Below are positions 53,444 through 62,237 of a stretch of DNA of 64,000 bases, piece after piece. The stretch is from JAISFI01 sp031553775 (GTDB lineage: Bacteria > Bacteroidota > Bacteroidia > Bacteroidales > Azobacteroidaceae). The notes under the pieces are model-generated. The model made no database searches. It was not told the DNA's origin and saw only the letters and a list, made by a program, of their open reading frames with translations. Both the position numbers and the translations under genes were made by a program. The DNA lies in NCBI GenBank assembly GCA_031553775.1, contig JAVBLA010000001.1, forward strand, positions 33,443 to 97,442, read 5' to 3'. Numbering within the stretch: the first letter of the stretch is position 1; every line of letters begins with the position of its first letter.

Positions 53444-54421
53444 ATGAGGCTGAGCATCATTATTCCCTGTTATAACCTGGAAGATTATGTTGAAAGATGC
53501 ATAACCTCGGTTCTTGATCAGGATATTCCTTCTGAGGAGTATGAAATTATCCTGATAGATGATGGATCTAAAGATCGTACACTCGAGATCCTGAATAAGT
53601 ACGCTTCGGCGCACTCTAACATTCGGGTCATCAGCCAGGAAAACAAAGGGGTGAGTGCTGCCAGAAATGCTGGAATTGAAATTTCCCGGGGATATTATAT
53701 CTGGTTTGTCGATGGAGATGATTGGGTTACACCCCGGTCATTAGGTCATTTATTGGCCCGGGCCGAATCGGATGATGTGGATATCCTTCGTTTTGATTGG
53801 CGACATGTTTCTGAATACCATGCGCCGAAGCCCCTGAAAGTTCAGGCTTATGGTATTGTTACGGCATATAATGCACCGGATTTTTTCCGAAAGAAGATTA
53901 AACGAAAATTTTATTTAGTTGCCCAGTTGTTAAAAAGGGAGATTATCATTGAACACCAGATCCGTTTTTTGCCTTTACGGATGTGCGAAGATGTACCTTT
54001 CTTAGCGGAATTCGTTACTTATTCTAAAAAAATAACGGCTGTCAATTGGGATATTTATTATTATTTTAACCGGTACAATTCGGCTGTTAATACGATTAGT
54101 CCGTTAAGATCCGGTGATACATTCCGAGCCTATGAGCAGTTAAGGAAAATAGTTTTTCCCTATATGAAAGACCGGCGTTTTGCCTATTATATGAAAAAGC
54201 TGGTTATGATTCGTATTGCCACCGAATTCAGAACTTACCTGCATAACGGCACTCCCGAAGAACAGCAAATTCTCCTGAAATCGTATAAAGACAGTGGATT
54301 GCAGGATTTTTCCATCGTATATCTCAATGTTAGCTTAAGTAAAGTTCTTTGTGCGATTGTATTGAAATTGCATCCGGATACTTTTTTCCAGATTTGGAAA
54401 AAACGTAAAAAAAAGGATTAA
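53444..54421 (+). CDS. family 2 glycosyltransferase
   Basis: A 325-residue GT2: MRLSIIIPCYNLEDYVERC, IILIDDGSKDRT, ENKGVSAARNAG and IWFVDGDDWVTP as the DxD region. The C terminus is basic (KKRKKKD), often seen in membrane-associated bacterial GT2 enzymes. Its stop overlaps the stop of the convergent DUF5672 gene by three bases, so no terminator can lie between them. Confidence 0.88.
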   Translation: MRLSIIIPCYNLEDYVERCITSVLDQDIPSEEYEIILIDDGSKDRTLEILNKYASAHSNIRVISQENKGVSAARNAGIEISRGYYIWFVDGDDWVTPRSLGHLLARAESDDVDILRFDWRHVSEYHAPKPLKVQAYGIVTAYNAPDFFRKKIKRKFYLVAQLLKREIIIEHQIRFLPLRMCEDVPFLAEFVTYSKKITAVNWDIYYYFNRYNSAVNTISPLRSGDTFRAYEQLRKIVFPYMKDRRFAYYMKKLVMIRIATEFRTYLHNGTPEEQQILLKSYKDSGLQDFSIVYLNVSLSKVLCAIVLKLHPDTFFQIWKKRKKKD

Positions 54422-55245
54422 AAGTCAATGAATTTCTTCCAAAACTTGATAACTCTCTTCTTTGACCATCCATGACATCCGAAAGGAAGTTGTTTTTCGT
54501 TCTTTTTATAGCAAATGTGAGGATATTTATCAAATGAGAATTGCAAGGCTTCTTCTACTGACGGATAACGGAAATTTTTGGGTTCGGACGACCAGAATAC
54601 GTCTTCATTGAATATAGGGGAACGGACTTCCTGGGAGACATAAAAATCGATTCTTTCTTTCAGTTCCAAAGTAGTATCATAGTGGCTTTTTACTTTTCTC
54701 AGGGATAAACCTCCATTTCCAACATCACCCACTACACGTGCTCCCAATTTTTCGGAGATCATCGCATAATAATTATTCTGTTTTTCATAGGCTTCTTTTC
54801 CGTCTCTGATCTTTCTTTTTGTATTCTGTACCCAGCTTTTCCCTTTTTTCCACAAACGGCCGGCAGCATGTTGATAGATGGGTTTCTGAAACCACGGAGC
54901 ACCTACATAATCGTACCCTTTCTCACACCATTCTTTCAATTCATCCCGGAAAACATAAGCATCCAACTGATAAATCAATATATAGTCGGAAGTGAGAAAG
55001 CGGGAGTAAAAATCAGTCAGCATTAACAACCGGTTGTACCCGATAATATTTTTAAAATATTTATCGTCGAAGCTTTCTACTGCGATATGAGGATATTTTT
55101 TCAGAACGTCATCCAAATTCAACGATTCAGGTTTGACAAAACACATGGAGTATGCCGATAAAACGGCACAAGCCTGGTCTAAAGCTCGGGCCTCTAACTT
55201 TGACAAAGTTGGCTGATATATCGGAATTACTATTTTGATTTTCAT
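54418..55245 (-). CDS. DUF5672 family protein
   Basis: About 275 residues from the Met at 55245 (KIKIVIPIYQPTLSKLEARAL). DUF5672 proteins occur in glycan gene clusters and resemble GT-A glycosyltransferases: here LLMLTDFYSRFLTSDYILIYQLDAYVF carries a DAYVF site, followed by YVGAPWF and NGGLSLRK, typical acceptor-side motifs. The frame opens seven codons earlier at 55266, but the -7 element at 55268-55275 would start transcription after that codon, so 55245 is chosen. Single gene on the minus strand within the cluster. Confidence 0.78.
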   Translation of the reverse strand: MKIKIVIPIYQPTLSKLEARALDQACAVLSAYSMCFVKPESLNLDDVLKKYPHIAVESFDDKYFKNIIGYNRLLMLTDFYSRFLTSDYILIYQLDAYVFRDELKEWCEKGYDYVGAPWFQKPIYQHAAGRLWKKGKSWVQNTKRKIRDGKEAYEKQNNYYAMISEKLGARVVGDVGNGGLSLRKVKSHYDTTLELKERIDFYVSQEVRSPIFNEDVFWSSEPKNFRYPSVEEALQFSFDKYPHICYKKNEKQLPFGCHGWSKKRVIKFWKKFIDF

Positions 55246-55267
55246 TGTTGAGTCAACATAATTCATA

Positions 55268-55275
55268 CAAAGATA
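55268..55275 (-). promoter_or_regulatory. DUF5672 gene -7 promoter element
   Basis: Minus-strand TATCTTTG predicts a start near 55262, 17 bases before the ATG at 55245. Confidence 0.45.
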
Positions 55276-55307
55276 TATTTATCTGTGATTTTAATAAAGG
55301 ATTTTAC

Positions 55308-55315
55308 TATTTTTG
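55308..55315 (+). promoter_or_regulatory. GT9 gene -7 promoter element
   Basis: TATTTTTG predicts a start near 55321 for the plus-strand GT9 gene (ATG 55335), divergent from the DUF5672 promoter. Confidence 0.45.
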
Positions 55316-55334
55316 TAGATTTAAAGAACAAAGT

Positions 55335-56384
55335 ATGTCAAAAACACTGCTTGTCCGCTATTCCCAAATCGGAGATGTCCTGATTCTTATTCCGGTGATT
55401 TATTCTTTGGCGAAACGCTATCCTGACGAAGATTTTACGGTGCTGACAAATGCTAAATTCGAAGGGATATTCAGGCAAATGCCGTCTAATGTTCACCTGT
55501 TTCCGATGATTTACCGGAAAAAGAAGGTGCCTTTAAGAGGTTTGTTATATTTGTTTGATCGTTATCTTTTACTGTTAAAAATATTTTTTTTATATCAATA
55601 CGATAAAGTCGCCATCTTACAAAACGGTACTTTTGAGAAGCAACTGCAATCTATTTTTTCTCTTAAAAAAAGTAAAGTTGCTTCGATTAATCTGAGCGCT
55701 TTTCTTTCTCCCGAAAAGTTGATTCATAAAGATTATTTTAATACTCCTTCATTGAATGATCTCTATAGAAGAACAATCGAAGAATTGGGATATGAACAGT
55801 TACAGAATGAGTTTAACCGTTCCTATTATCAGGATCGAGCAAGACAGCGGGGATTGTTGGAAGATAATGGTATCCCTACAGATTGTACCTTGATTGGCAT
55901 TGCTCCTTTTTCCCGCATCCCATTAAAAAGATATCCATTGGAAAAGATGGAAGAAGTGGTTGCTCATTTTCATTCCCGGACAGATGTAAAACTGTTGATT
56001 TTCGGTGGAGGAGAGAATGAAAGAGCTATGGCAGAAACCTGGAAAGAGAAGTATCCGGGTATTATTTCCCTGATAGGAAAACTCTCGTTTGATGATGAAT
56101 TGGTCGTGATAGCATCCTGTCGTTGTATGGTTTCCATGGATTCTGCAAATTTGCATATGGCTGCGCTGACCGGAATTCCGGCTGTTTCGATCTGGGGACC
56201 TTCTCACCCGGGGCTGGGATATTATCCCTACAATGAGCCACGGGAATGTGCTGTTCAGCAGGAGCTACCTTGCAGGCCCTGTTCGTTTTGGGGTGAAAAG
56301 CCCTGTACAAACCCACAATTCCATCAATGTATGGATATCGATCCGGAAATCATTATTAAAAAAATACTAAGTTTGCCGGATTGA
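55335..56384 (+). CDS. GT9 heptosyltransferase-family protein (copy 1)
   Basis: A 349-residue GT-B enzyme of the ADP-heptose:LPS heptosyltransferase family. The N terminus SKTLLVRYSQIGDVLILIPV holds the acceptor-side Asp (GDVL), and the C-terminal donor domain has IGIAPFSRIPLKRYPLEKM and the signature MDSANLHMAALTGIPAVSIWG. The open frame extends 30 codons upstream to 55245 without resemblance, so Met at 55335 is used. It resembles the GT9 at 58893-59939 in overall organisation. Probably adds a heptose or related sugar to the LPS inner core. Confidence 0.9.
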   Translation: MSKTLLVRYSQIGDVLILIPVIYSLAKRYPDEDFTVLTNAKFEGIFRQMPSNVHLFPMIYRKKKVPLRGLLYLFDRYLLLLKIFFLYQYDKVAILQNGTFEKQLQSIFSLKKSKVASINLSAFLSPEKLIHKDYFNTPSLNDLYRRTIEELGYEQLQNEFNRSYYQDRARQRGLLEDNGIPTDCTLIGIAPFSRIPLKRYPLEKMEEVVAHFHSRTDVKLLIFGGGENERAMAETWKEKYPGIISLIGKLSFDDELVVIASCRCMVSMDSANLHMAALTGIPAVSIWGPSHPGLGYYPYNEPRECAVQQELPCRPCSFWGEKPCTNPQFHQCMDIDPEIIIKKILSLPD

Positions 56385-56424
56385 TATACTGTTTTATTAT
56401 TCGTAAAATATAGAAAAGGAATAT

Positions 56425-57246
56425 ATGAAGAAGCAAAATGTACCCCGGGTGTCACTAATTCTGTCTACTTATAATAGGCCGGATGCTTTGGATTTATGTC
56501 TCCAGAGTATTGCCCGACAAACTGTTTTGCCTGATGAAGTGGTAATAGGTGATGATGGTTCCAGGGAAGAAACTCTCCATTTGATCGAGATTTTTCAGGC
56601 TGATTTTCCGGTTCCCCTGATACATGTATGGCAGGAGGATAAGGGTTTTCGCCTGGCAATGAGCCGGAACCGTTCTGTGGCCCGGTGCAGTGGCGATTAT
56701 ATTATTGAAATAGATGGAGACCTGATCCTCCATCCCCGTTTTGTGGAAGATCATTTATATTTCTGCCGGAAGGGATGCTTTCTGAAAGGAGGCCGGGTTA
56801 ATTTGTCGGAAAAGTTGACCAAAAAGCTGTGCGAGAGCAGAAAACTACCTGTGATTCATTTTTTGACCAATGGTTTGCTGAGACGGATCAATGCCGTCCA
56901 CTGCCTGCCGTTAAGCCGCTACTTGTCCCGGAGATATAAAAAGAATAAAGTAGTGGGGTTAGGTTGTAACATGTCTTTCTGGAAAGAAGATTACCTTCGG
57001 ATCAATGGTTATGATGAATTTTTCGAAGGATGGGGAGGCGAAGATTACGATTTTGCCTGGCGGATGACGAATAGTGGTGTCGAACGTCTCTACCTGAAGT
57101 TTTCAGGAATTGTATATCACTTGTGGCATAATGACCTGTATATGCAAAATAAAGAAAAAAATTTTGCTTATTACAGGGAGAAACGGGAACAGAAAGCATT
57201 GCGTTGTAAAGCAGGCGTTGATCAGTATCTGGATCAGAAAAAATAA
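56425..57246 (+). CDS. family 2 glycosyltransferase (GT7C-type C terminus)
   Basis: A 273-residue GT2 with VPRVSLILSTYNRPDALDLCL, VVIGDDGSREET and YIIEIDGDLILHP (DxD). The C-terminal half has VVGLGCNMSFWKEDYLRINGYDE and the galactosyltransferase-C signature GWGGEDYDF. A beta-linked Gal/GalNAc/GlcNAc transfer is plausible. It shares layout with the next gene (57267-58100), suggesting duplication. Confidence 0.88.
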   Translation: MKKQNVPRVSLILSTYNRPDALDLCLQSIARQTVLPDEVVIGDDGSREETLHLIEIFQADFPVPLIHVWQEDKGFRLAMSRNRSVARCSGDYIIEIDGDLILHPRFVEDHLYFCRKGCFLKGGRVNLSEKLTKKLCESRKLPVIHFLTNGLLRRINAVHCLPLSRYLSRRYKKNKVVGLGCNMSFWKEDYLRINGYDEFFEGWGGEDYDFAWRMTNSGVERLYLKFSGIVYHLWHNDLYMQNKEKNFAYYREKREQKALRCKAGVDQYLDQKK

Positions 57247-57266
57247 AAACAGGAAAACCGGCAATA

Positions 57267-58100
57267 ATGGAACCCACCATAGGAATCATCATATCTACCT
57301 ATAACAATCCGAAATGGCTTGAAAAAACTTTATGGGGATATCAGAACCAGGCATATCCTTCGTTTGAACTGATTATTGCCGATGATGGTTCCGGTCCGGA
57401 AACTTCCGATTTGATCGAAAAATTCAGGATTTCTACTTTCCCTGATATCAAGCATATATGGCATCCGGATACCGGTTTCCAAAAATGTAAAATTCTGAAT
57501 AAGGCACTTACTGTTGCTACATCCGATTACCTGATTTTTACCGACCAGGATTGTATTCCCCGGAAAGATTTTATAGAAACTCATCTGCGTTTTGCAGAAG
57601 AGGGCTATCTCTTGTCGGGAGGATACTTTAAATTGCCGATGGAAATCAGTGAAGCGATCATGCAGGAAGATATTTCTACCCAACGTGCTTTTGATCTGCA
57701 ATGGTTGAGGCAACAGGGACTGAAAATCAGTTTTAAAAATACCAAACTTATCCGCTCGGAAGATTTTAGTTCCTTTATGAATTTTATCACCCCGGCTAAA
57801 GCAACCTGGAATGGAATGAATGCATCCGGCTGGAGAAAAGATATGCTGGCTGTAAATGGTTTTGACGAGCGGATGCAATACGGAGGGGAAGACCGGGAGT
57901 TCGGCGAACGGCTATTCAATAAAGGAATCCGGCCAAAACAAATACGTTATTCTGCTATATGCCTGCATCTGGATCATAAGCGTCCGTATAAAAATAAGGA
58001 GGTTATGGAGAGGAACAGGGAGATTCGGGAGGAGACGAAGAGGGGAAAGGTGGTTTGGGCTTTGGAGTGGATTGAGAAAATTAGTAGAATTAACTATTAA
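57267..58100 (+). CDS. family 2 glycosyltransferase (GT7C-type C terminus)
   Basis: A 277-residue GT2, similar in architecture to its upstream neighbour: TIGIIISTYNNPKWLEKTL, LIIADDGSGPET, YLIFTDQDCIPRKDF (TDQD in the DxD place), then WNGMNASGWRKDMLAVNGFDE and YGGEDREFGERL. Twenty bases separate it from the previous gene. It ends at the heptanucleotide repeat. Donor and acceptor unknown. Confidence 0.88.
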   Translation: MEPTIGIIISTYNNPKWLEKTLWGYQNQAYPSFELIIADDGSGPETSDLIEKFRISTFPDIKHIWHPDTGFQKCKILNKALTVATSDYLIFTDQDCIPRKDFIETHLRFAEEGYLLSGGYFKLPMEISEAIMQEDISTQRAFDLQWLRQQGLKISFKNTKLIRSEDFSSFMNFITPAKATWNGMNASGWRKDMLAVNGFDERMQYGGEDREFGERLFNKGIRPKQIRYSAICLHLDHKRPYKNKEVMERNREIREETKRGKVVWALEWIEKISRINY

Positions 58101-58107
58101 GAATGAA

Positions 58108-58168
58108 GAATTAAGAATTAAGAATTAAGAATTAAGAATTAAGAATTAAGAATTAAGAATTAAGAATT
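58108..58168. repeat. heptanucleotide GAATTAA microsatellite
   Basis: Eight perfect GAATTAA units (58108-58163) plus a partial ninth fill nearly all the space between two convergent genes. The repeat reaches into the last codons of the kinase gene on the minus strand, whose stop TAA (58162-58160) lies in the final units. Copy number probably varies by strand slippage; since the stop is at the inner edge, unit gain or loss should not alter the kinase frame. Confidence 0.9.
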
Positions 58169-58909
58169 TTCTTCGTAGGGTTTGAAGTCGTTGTGGCGGC
58201 GGGTATATTTTTTCCAGAATTTGGTATGATATTTTAGTGTTAATTCTTTGCATTTTTCAGGATTAAATTGTCTGTTTTTTGCGTATTCATCGGCAATAAA
58301 GCTGATCATTTCGTTGTTTCCCCATAGGCGTTTGAAATTTTTGCATCCGGTTTGCATGTTGACCGGACAAAAGCTCATCCGGTTGATATCTACTATGGAG
58401 AAGATATATTCTTCGCCGGATTTTTCATATAGAATGTTGCCTGGGGAAAAATCTTTATGGAGTACATTTTTAGAGTGGATGGAAGCTGCAAATGCAGCAA
58501 AGGATCGGAGCATGGATTCTCTTCCTTGTATTTCCCCCTGCCGTAGTTCCCGCATCATCCCCGCAAAGGGTTGGTTGATGCAGATATAATAGGAATCGTA
58601 TAATAGTCCGCTTTGTTTGTTTTCAATATAGGCGATGGGTTCCGGTGTACGGATTCCTTTAGACAATAGTTTTAATCCGTATTCATAAGATCGTTCTGCT
58701 TTGGATAATCGGAAAAAGCTATAAATGATCCGGTTAAAAAAAGAAGGGGCATGGAATGACTTTATGCAAATGGAAATTCCGTTTTCATCGAAAATTTTGA
58801 TAGTATTCCGTGCCTTGTAAATGGTTTCTCCGCTATATTCAAATGATTCGGGAATCTGCCGGATAAACCCTTCCAGACTTTTATATTTCGGATTAATGAT
58901 GATTTTCAT
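58160..58909 (-). CDS. LPS core kinase-like protein (InaA/KdkA type)
   Basis: A 249-residue protein with a eukaryotic-kinase-like catalytic loop: possible ATP-binding Lys50 (CIKSF), HKDFSPGNIL (151-160; Asp153 catalytic, Asn158) and a DFG-like Asp174 in IVDINRM. This fits the lipopolysaccharide kinase/InaA family; in Bacteroidota LPS the single Kdo is usually phosphorylated, so a Kdo kinase role is inferred. It overlaps the GT9 gene upstream by 17 bases, supporting a shared LPS inner-core function. Confidence 0.82.
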   Translation of the reverse strand: MKIIINPKYKSLEGFIRQIPESFEYSGETIYKARNTIKIFDENGISICIKSFHAPSFFNRIIYSFFRLSKAERSYEYGLKLLSKGIRTPEPIAYIENKQSGLLYDSYYICINQPFAGMMRELRQGEIQGRESMLRSFAAFAASIHSKNVLHKDFSPGNILYEKSGEEYIFSIVDINRMSFCPVNMQTGCKNFKRLWGNNEMISFIADEYAKNRQFNPEKCKELTLKYHTKFWKKYTRRHNDFKPYEENS

Positions 58910-59939
58910 TACCGGAAAGTATTTTTTCTATAGATTCGATAATTTGCCCGGGAGTGATCCACTCCAGACAGGCGTAATCTTTTCTGAAACAGGGTTTGTT
59001 GCCGAATACAGAGCAAGGCCGGCAGGTAAGGTCGGATATTTGTACCGTATATTCCGGATTTTGCCCGTAACCGTAAAAACCTGCAAACGGATGAGTAGCT
59101 CCCCAGATGGATATCACCGGCGTATTCACAAGAGATGCCAGATGCATATTCCCGGAGTCCATGGTTAACATTACATCCAGATAACTCATCAGCAAAAGTT
59201 CGGATGAAAAAGAAAAGTGTCCGGCTACCGACGTTACATTTTTATAGGTACTTGCCCAGTTTTCCAGGTGAGATTCTTCTTCTTTTCCTCCGAATAAAAA
59301 GATTTTTGTATGGGGTCTGGCAGACAGTATCCGGATCACTTCTTCTGTTTTTTCCAATGGAAACAGTTTCCCTTTGTGTTTGGCAAAAGGAGCGATTCCT
59401 ACCCAGTTGCCCGACTTTTCTCCGGTAACCTGCCGGATCAGATTGAAGTTTCTTCCTCCATAATCAAAAATGGTACGGAAGCGAATATCGAAATCATAAC
59501 CCAATTGCCTGAAAACATCATGATACCTTTCTATCGAAGTCTTTAGAGGCTTTAATATTTTATGATCTCTCCGGGTAAGCTCTTTTTTTTCTTTTCTCCC
59601 TTTATCTATGGTTGCTGTTTTCTTCCTTTTCAACGCGAAATAGCGACGAATCTGTTGGGACCGGAGTACATTGTGAACATCTGCTACTTTGTCGATTTTT
59701 GTCGATGTAAGCTGGCGGATTAACTTCCACAAACCGCTCAATCCCTTGTGCTCTCCTTTAGCAAAAACAGGGATGATCGCCACATTATGGGGACGGTGGT
59801 TGAAAATAGGGAGTAAGGGACTTTTCGTCAGCAAAACAAACTCTTCTTCCGGATAAGCATCTGCTGCAGAATATAATACGGGAATGAGCATGGCTACATC
59901 CCCCAAAGCGGAAAGACGGATGACAAGTACCCGTGCCAT
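58893..59939 (-). CDS. GT9 heptosyltransferase-family protein (copy 2)
   Basis: A 348-residue GT-B enzyme: ARVLVIRLSALGDVAMLIPV with the acceptor-side GDVA, WVGIAPFAKHKGKLFPLEKTEE, and the donor signature MDSGNMHLASLVNTPVISIWG. It matches the ADP-heptose:LPS heptosyltransferase (WaaF/RfaF-like) family and sits between the InaA-like kinase (overlapping) and DUF4254 (3 bases away). The DUF4254-GT9-kinase order is characteristic of Bacteroidota LPS core loci. Confidence 0.92.
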   Translation of the reverse strand: MARVLVIRLSALGDVAMLIPVLYSAADAYPEEEFVLLTKSPLLPIFNHRPHNVAIIPVFAKGEHKGLSGLWKLIRQLTSTKIDKVADVHNVLRSQQIRRYFALKRKKTATIDKGRKEKKELTRRDHKILKPLKTSIERYHDVFRQLGYDFDIRFRTIFDYGGRNFNLIRQVTGEKSGNWVGIAPFAKHKGKLFPLEKTEEVIRILSARPHTKIFLFGGKEEESHLENWASTYKNVTSVAGHFSFSSELLLMSYLDVMLTMDSGNMHLASLVNTPVISIWGATHPFAGFYGYGQNPEYTVQISDLTCRPCSVFGNKPCFRKDYACLEWITPGQIIESIEKILSGNENHH

Positions 59940-59942
59940 TGA

Positions 59943-60548
59943 TTATTTCTTTTCGTAAAGTACCGGATTCAGCGAAGGATCATTATACATTTTCATTTGT
60001 TTGTACACTTTCATGTACTTCCGACCGGCTTCAATATCTTCCAGCAATTGATCAATCGCAGTAGAAAGATCTTTTCTTTGTTCGAGCAATACCTGCCATT
60101 TTTTCCGGCAGGCTTCCAGATGTATTTCATCCACATCTTTTCTTTCGGTTTCCAGTTGCATATGATATATTTTCAATGCGAGGATCGAAAGGCGGTCTAT
60201 TGCCCAGGCCGGACTTTCTGTATTGATTGTTGCATCGGATACAATTTTTACTTCTTTATACTGATCCAGGAAATAACTGTCGATCAATTCTACCAGATCG
60301 GTACGGTCCTGATTAGACTTGTCTATCCTGCGCTTGATTTTAAGGGCTTCTTCCGGATTGATTTCCGGATCCCGGATAATATCTTCCAAATGCCATTGAA
60401 CCGTATCTATCCAGTTTTTCAGATATAGATAGTACTCAATGGTTTGAACTTTATAGGGATTGTTAATCGGAGCGTCTACGTGATCCGTTTGGTGGTAATC
60501 GCGGATGACTTGCTCAAAAATCGGCAGACAGACAGCTGTAAATTTCAT
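59943..60548 (-). CDS. DUF4254 family protein
   Basis: A 201-residue helical protein with the DUF4254 pattern: ICLPIF-like start (FTAVCLPIFEQVIRDYH), IEYYLYLKNWIDTVQWHLEDI and SPAWAIDRLSILALKIYH. Its function is unknown, but in Bacteroidota it is consistently encoded beside GT9 heptosyltransferases, as here, so a role in LPS core assembly is likely. A strong promoter stands 24 bases upstream; it is the first gene of the DUF4254-GT9-kinase unit. Confidence 0.86.
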   Translation of the reverse strand: MKFTAVCLPIFEQVIRDYHQTDHVDAPINNPYKVQTIEYYLYLKNWIDTVQWHLEDIIRDPEINPEEALKIKRRIDKSNQDRTDLVELIDSYFLDQYKEVKIVSDATINTESPAWAIDRLSILALKIYHMQLETERKDVDEIHLEACRKKWQVLLEQRKDLSTAIDQLLEDIEAGRKYMKVYKQMKMYNDPSLNPVLYEKK

Positions 60549-60572
60549 TCAATGCATTTTTATTAGTGCGAA

Positions 60573-60604
60573 CAAAGGTATATAGAATTTCGGTATTTAC
60601 CAAA
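60573..60604 (-). promoter_or_regulatory. LPS core unit promoter
   Basis: On the minus strand a -33 TTTG (60604-60601) is separated by exactly 20 bases from -7 TACCTTTG (60580-60573), a textbook Bacteroidota promoter. It drives DUF4254-GT9-kinase from about 60567. Confidence 0.8.
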
Positions 60605-60659
60605 AGCTTATAAATGTATGGAAATGAGAGAGACTTGTTGTACTGTATTTTATCGGTTA

Positions 60660-61268
60660 TTAGTAATAGATCCACATCAAGACCGGTTTTTCCTGGTTCT
60701 TCAGCTTTTCATCGAGATATTTCATTGTTTTATCTGCAACTACCGGGCACCCGAGGCTCCATCCTAAAGGCAGGTGCAGGGGATAAATTTGGTTTTCCGG
60801 CACAGGAGTATGGGAATGGAGGACAACGATTCTTTTGTATGCGTTATTATTTGAAGCTTCCAGGCCATGCATCTTGTAGTGGACTTTAATCCCCCACTGG
60901 CTGTACGACCGGATGCCTATTTTGTATTTGCCGAGAGATGTACAGTTACTTCCGGGGACATTGCTGAATTCCGGTTTTTTTTTAGTGCTTTCTCCTCCGG
61001 CTCCATGGCAGCACAAACCGGAAAATGTTGTTTCTTTTTTATTAAAGTCCCATACGAAGAGTCGGTTTTTCCCTGAATGGATTCTCATGTCGATCAGGAT
61101 GCAAAAATCGGTATTCATATTCTTTTTTTTGCAGAAAGCTGCAGCAGAATCGGCTTTGCTTTGCAGGAAATTTCCGGTACGGTTTTCAGAAGCACTGTTG
61201 TTCTTGCCTTCTGCCTGGCAGGAACAGAGGAATAAAGCAGTAATAAAGAGAAGAAATCTGTTAAACAT
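60660..61268 (-). CDS. L,D-transpeptidase-family lipoprotein (YkuD_2)
   Basis: About 202 residues starting at the Met at 61268, with lipoprotein signal FNRFLLFITALFLCSC (Cys17). The catalytic core has HSHTPVP (His at 151-153) and GWSLGCPVV with nucleophile Cys174, the murein L,D-transpeptidase pattern of PF13645. It crosslinks or trims peptidoglycan, or attaches proteins to it, on the periplasmic side. The frame opens 21 codons earlier without signal-like sequence, and the promoter at 61297-61304 supports the shorter form. Monocistronic. Confidence 0.87.
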   Translation of the reverse strand: MFNRFLLFITALFLCSCQAEGKNNSASENRTGNFLQSKADSAAAFCKKKNMNTDFCILIDMRIHSGKNRLFVWDFNKKETTFSGLCCHGAGGESTKKKPEFSNVPGSNCTSLGKYKIGIRSYSQWGIKVHYKMHGLEASNNNAYKRIVVLHSHTPVPENQIYPLHLPLGWSLGCPVVADKTMKYLDEKLKNQEKPVLMWIYY

Positions 61269-61296
61269 ATTATATATAGGTATCAGGGTCAGGCAA

Positions 61297-61304
61297 CAAA
61301 AATA
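61297..61304 (-). promoter_or_regulatory. L,D-transpeptidase -7 promoter element
   Basis: Minus-strand TATTTTTG predicts a start near 61291, about 23 bases before the ATG at 61268. Confidence 0.4.
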
Positions 61305-61477
61305 TCGATTATTCCCTATGATTGGGCTCAAATTACAGGAATTAACATGAATTTTGAAAAAAGGTCAATAGTAGGAAAAAGGATGTGTCAAAAGATCTGA
61401 TGATTATCAAAGTCAACTTTTGATGATCTGCAACTTCATGTTATTGCGAGGAAATGACTAAATTTATTAAATGACTT

Positions 61478-61509
61478 TTTGTGCGTGTTTTAAAATTAAA
61501 GTACCTTTG
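61478..61509 (+). promoter_or_regulatory. ABC ATPase gene promoter
   Basis: -33 TTTG (61478-61481), 20-base spacer, -7 TACCTTTG (61502-61509): a full Bacteroidota promoter. Predicted start near 61515, ATG 61535, which rules out the frame's first Met at 61481. Confidence 0.8.
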
Positions 61510-61534
61510 TACCTCGTATTATGTTATTGTGAAG

Positions 61535-62233
61535 ATGATCCTGTCTGTTGAAAATATATCTAAAAAATACGGAAAACAGCAAGCTGTCAGCCGTCTTTCC
61601 TTTTCAGTAGAGAAAGGGGAAATTGTGGGTTTTCTGGGCCCGAACGGAGCTGGAAAATCGACTACGATGAAAATGATTGCCGGTTGCCTGATGCCTGATG
61701 GAGGAGAAATTCTGATTGGGGGGAAATCGGTTATCACTTATCCTCTGGAAGCAAAAAAAATGATCGGATATCTTCCGGAAGATAATCCTTTGTACGAAGA
61801 AATGTATGTAAGGGAATACCTGGAATATGTTGCAGGTTTGTATGGCTTTTCGCGCGATGCCCGTGAAAAATCGGGAGAAATAATAGACGCTGTGAGTTTA
61901 TCTCCCGAAGCACATAAGAAAATCGGGCAGCTTTCGAAAGGTTACCGGCAACGGGTAGGACTTGCGCAGGCTTTTATACACAATCCGGAACTGTTGATAC
62001 TGGATGAACCCATTACTGGCCTCGACCCCAATCAGATCGATGAAATCAGGGATTTTTTAATCCGTCAAAGCCAGGATAAGGCCATCCTGTTTTCTTCCCA
62101 TACCCTGCCGGAAGTTTCTTCTGTTTGTACACGGGTAATTATTATTTGTGCAGGGAAAATTGTTTTTGACAAACCGATGACAGAAGTAGACGATTTGGCT
62201 ACTATATTTAAAGACTTAACTTCCAAAGACTGA
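61535..62233 (+). CDS. GldA-like ABC transporter ATPase
   Basis: A 232-residue ABC ATPase: Walker A GPNGAGKS, signature LSKGYRQRVGLAQA, Walker B LLILDEPITGLDPNQ, and a C-terminal switch His in SSHTLPEV. It resembles GldA, the ATPase of the GldAFG gliding/T9SS-associated transporter in Bacteroidota. No permease gene (gldF/gldG) is adjacent; the next gene is pdxB, 4 bases downstream, so the partner must be encoded elsewhere or the assignment is wrong. The start is fixed by the promoter. Confidence 0.83.
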   Translation: MILSVENISKKYGKQQAVSRLSFSVEKGEIVGFLGPNGAGKSTTMKMIAGCLMPDGGEILIGGKSVITYPLEAKKMIGYLPEDNPLYEEMYVREYLEYVAGLYGFSRDAREKSGEIIDAVSLSPEAHKKIGQLSKGYRQRVGLAQAFIHNPELLILDEPITGLDPNQIDEIRDFLIRQSQDKAILFSSHTLPEVSSVCTRVIIICAGKIVFDKPMTEVDDLATIFKDLTSKD

Positions 62234-62237
62234 CCGG

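Noticed and set aside
58101..58170. CRISPR-like appearance of the GAATTAA tandem block
   Set aside because: Units are seven bases, contiguous and without spacers; no cas gene is nearby, so it is a microsatellite.
49556..60548. Prophage or integrative element boundary around the second glycan region
   Set aside because: No integrase, transposase, tRNA or attachment-like direct repeat was found at either side.
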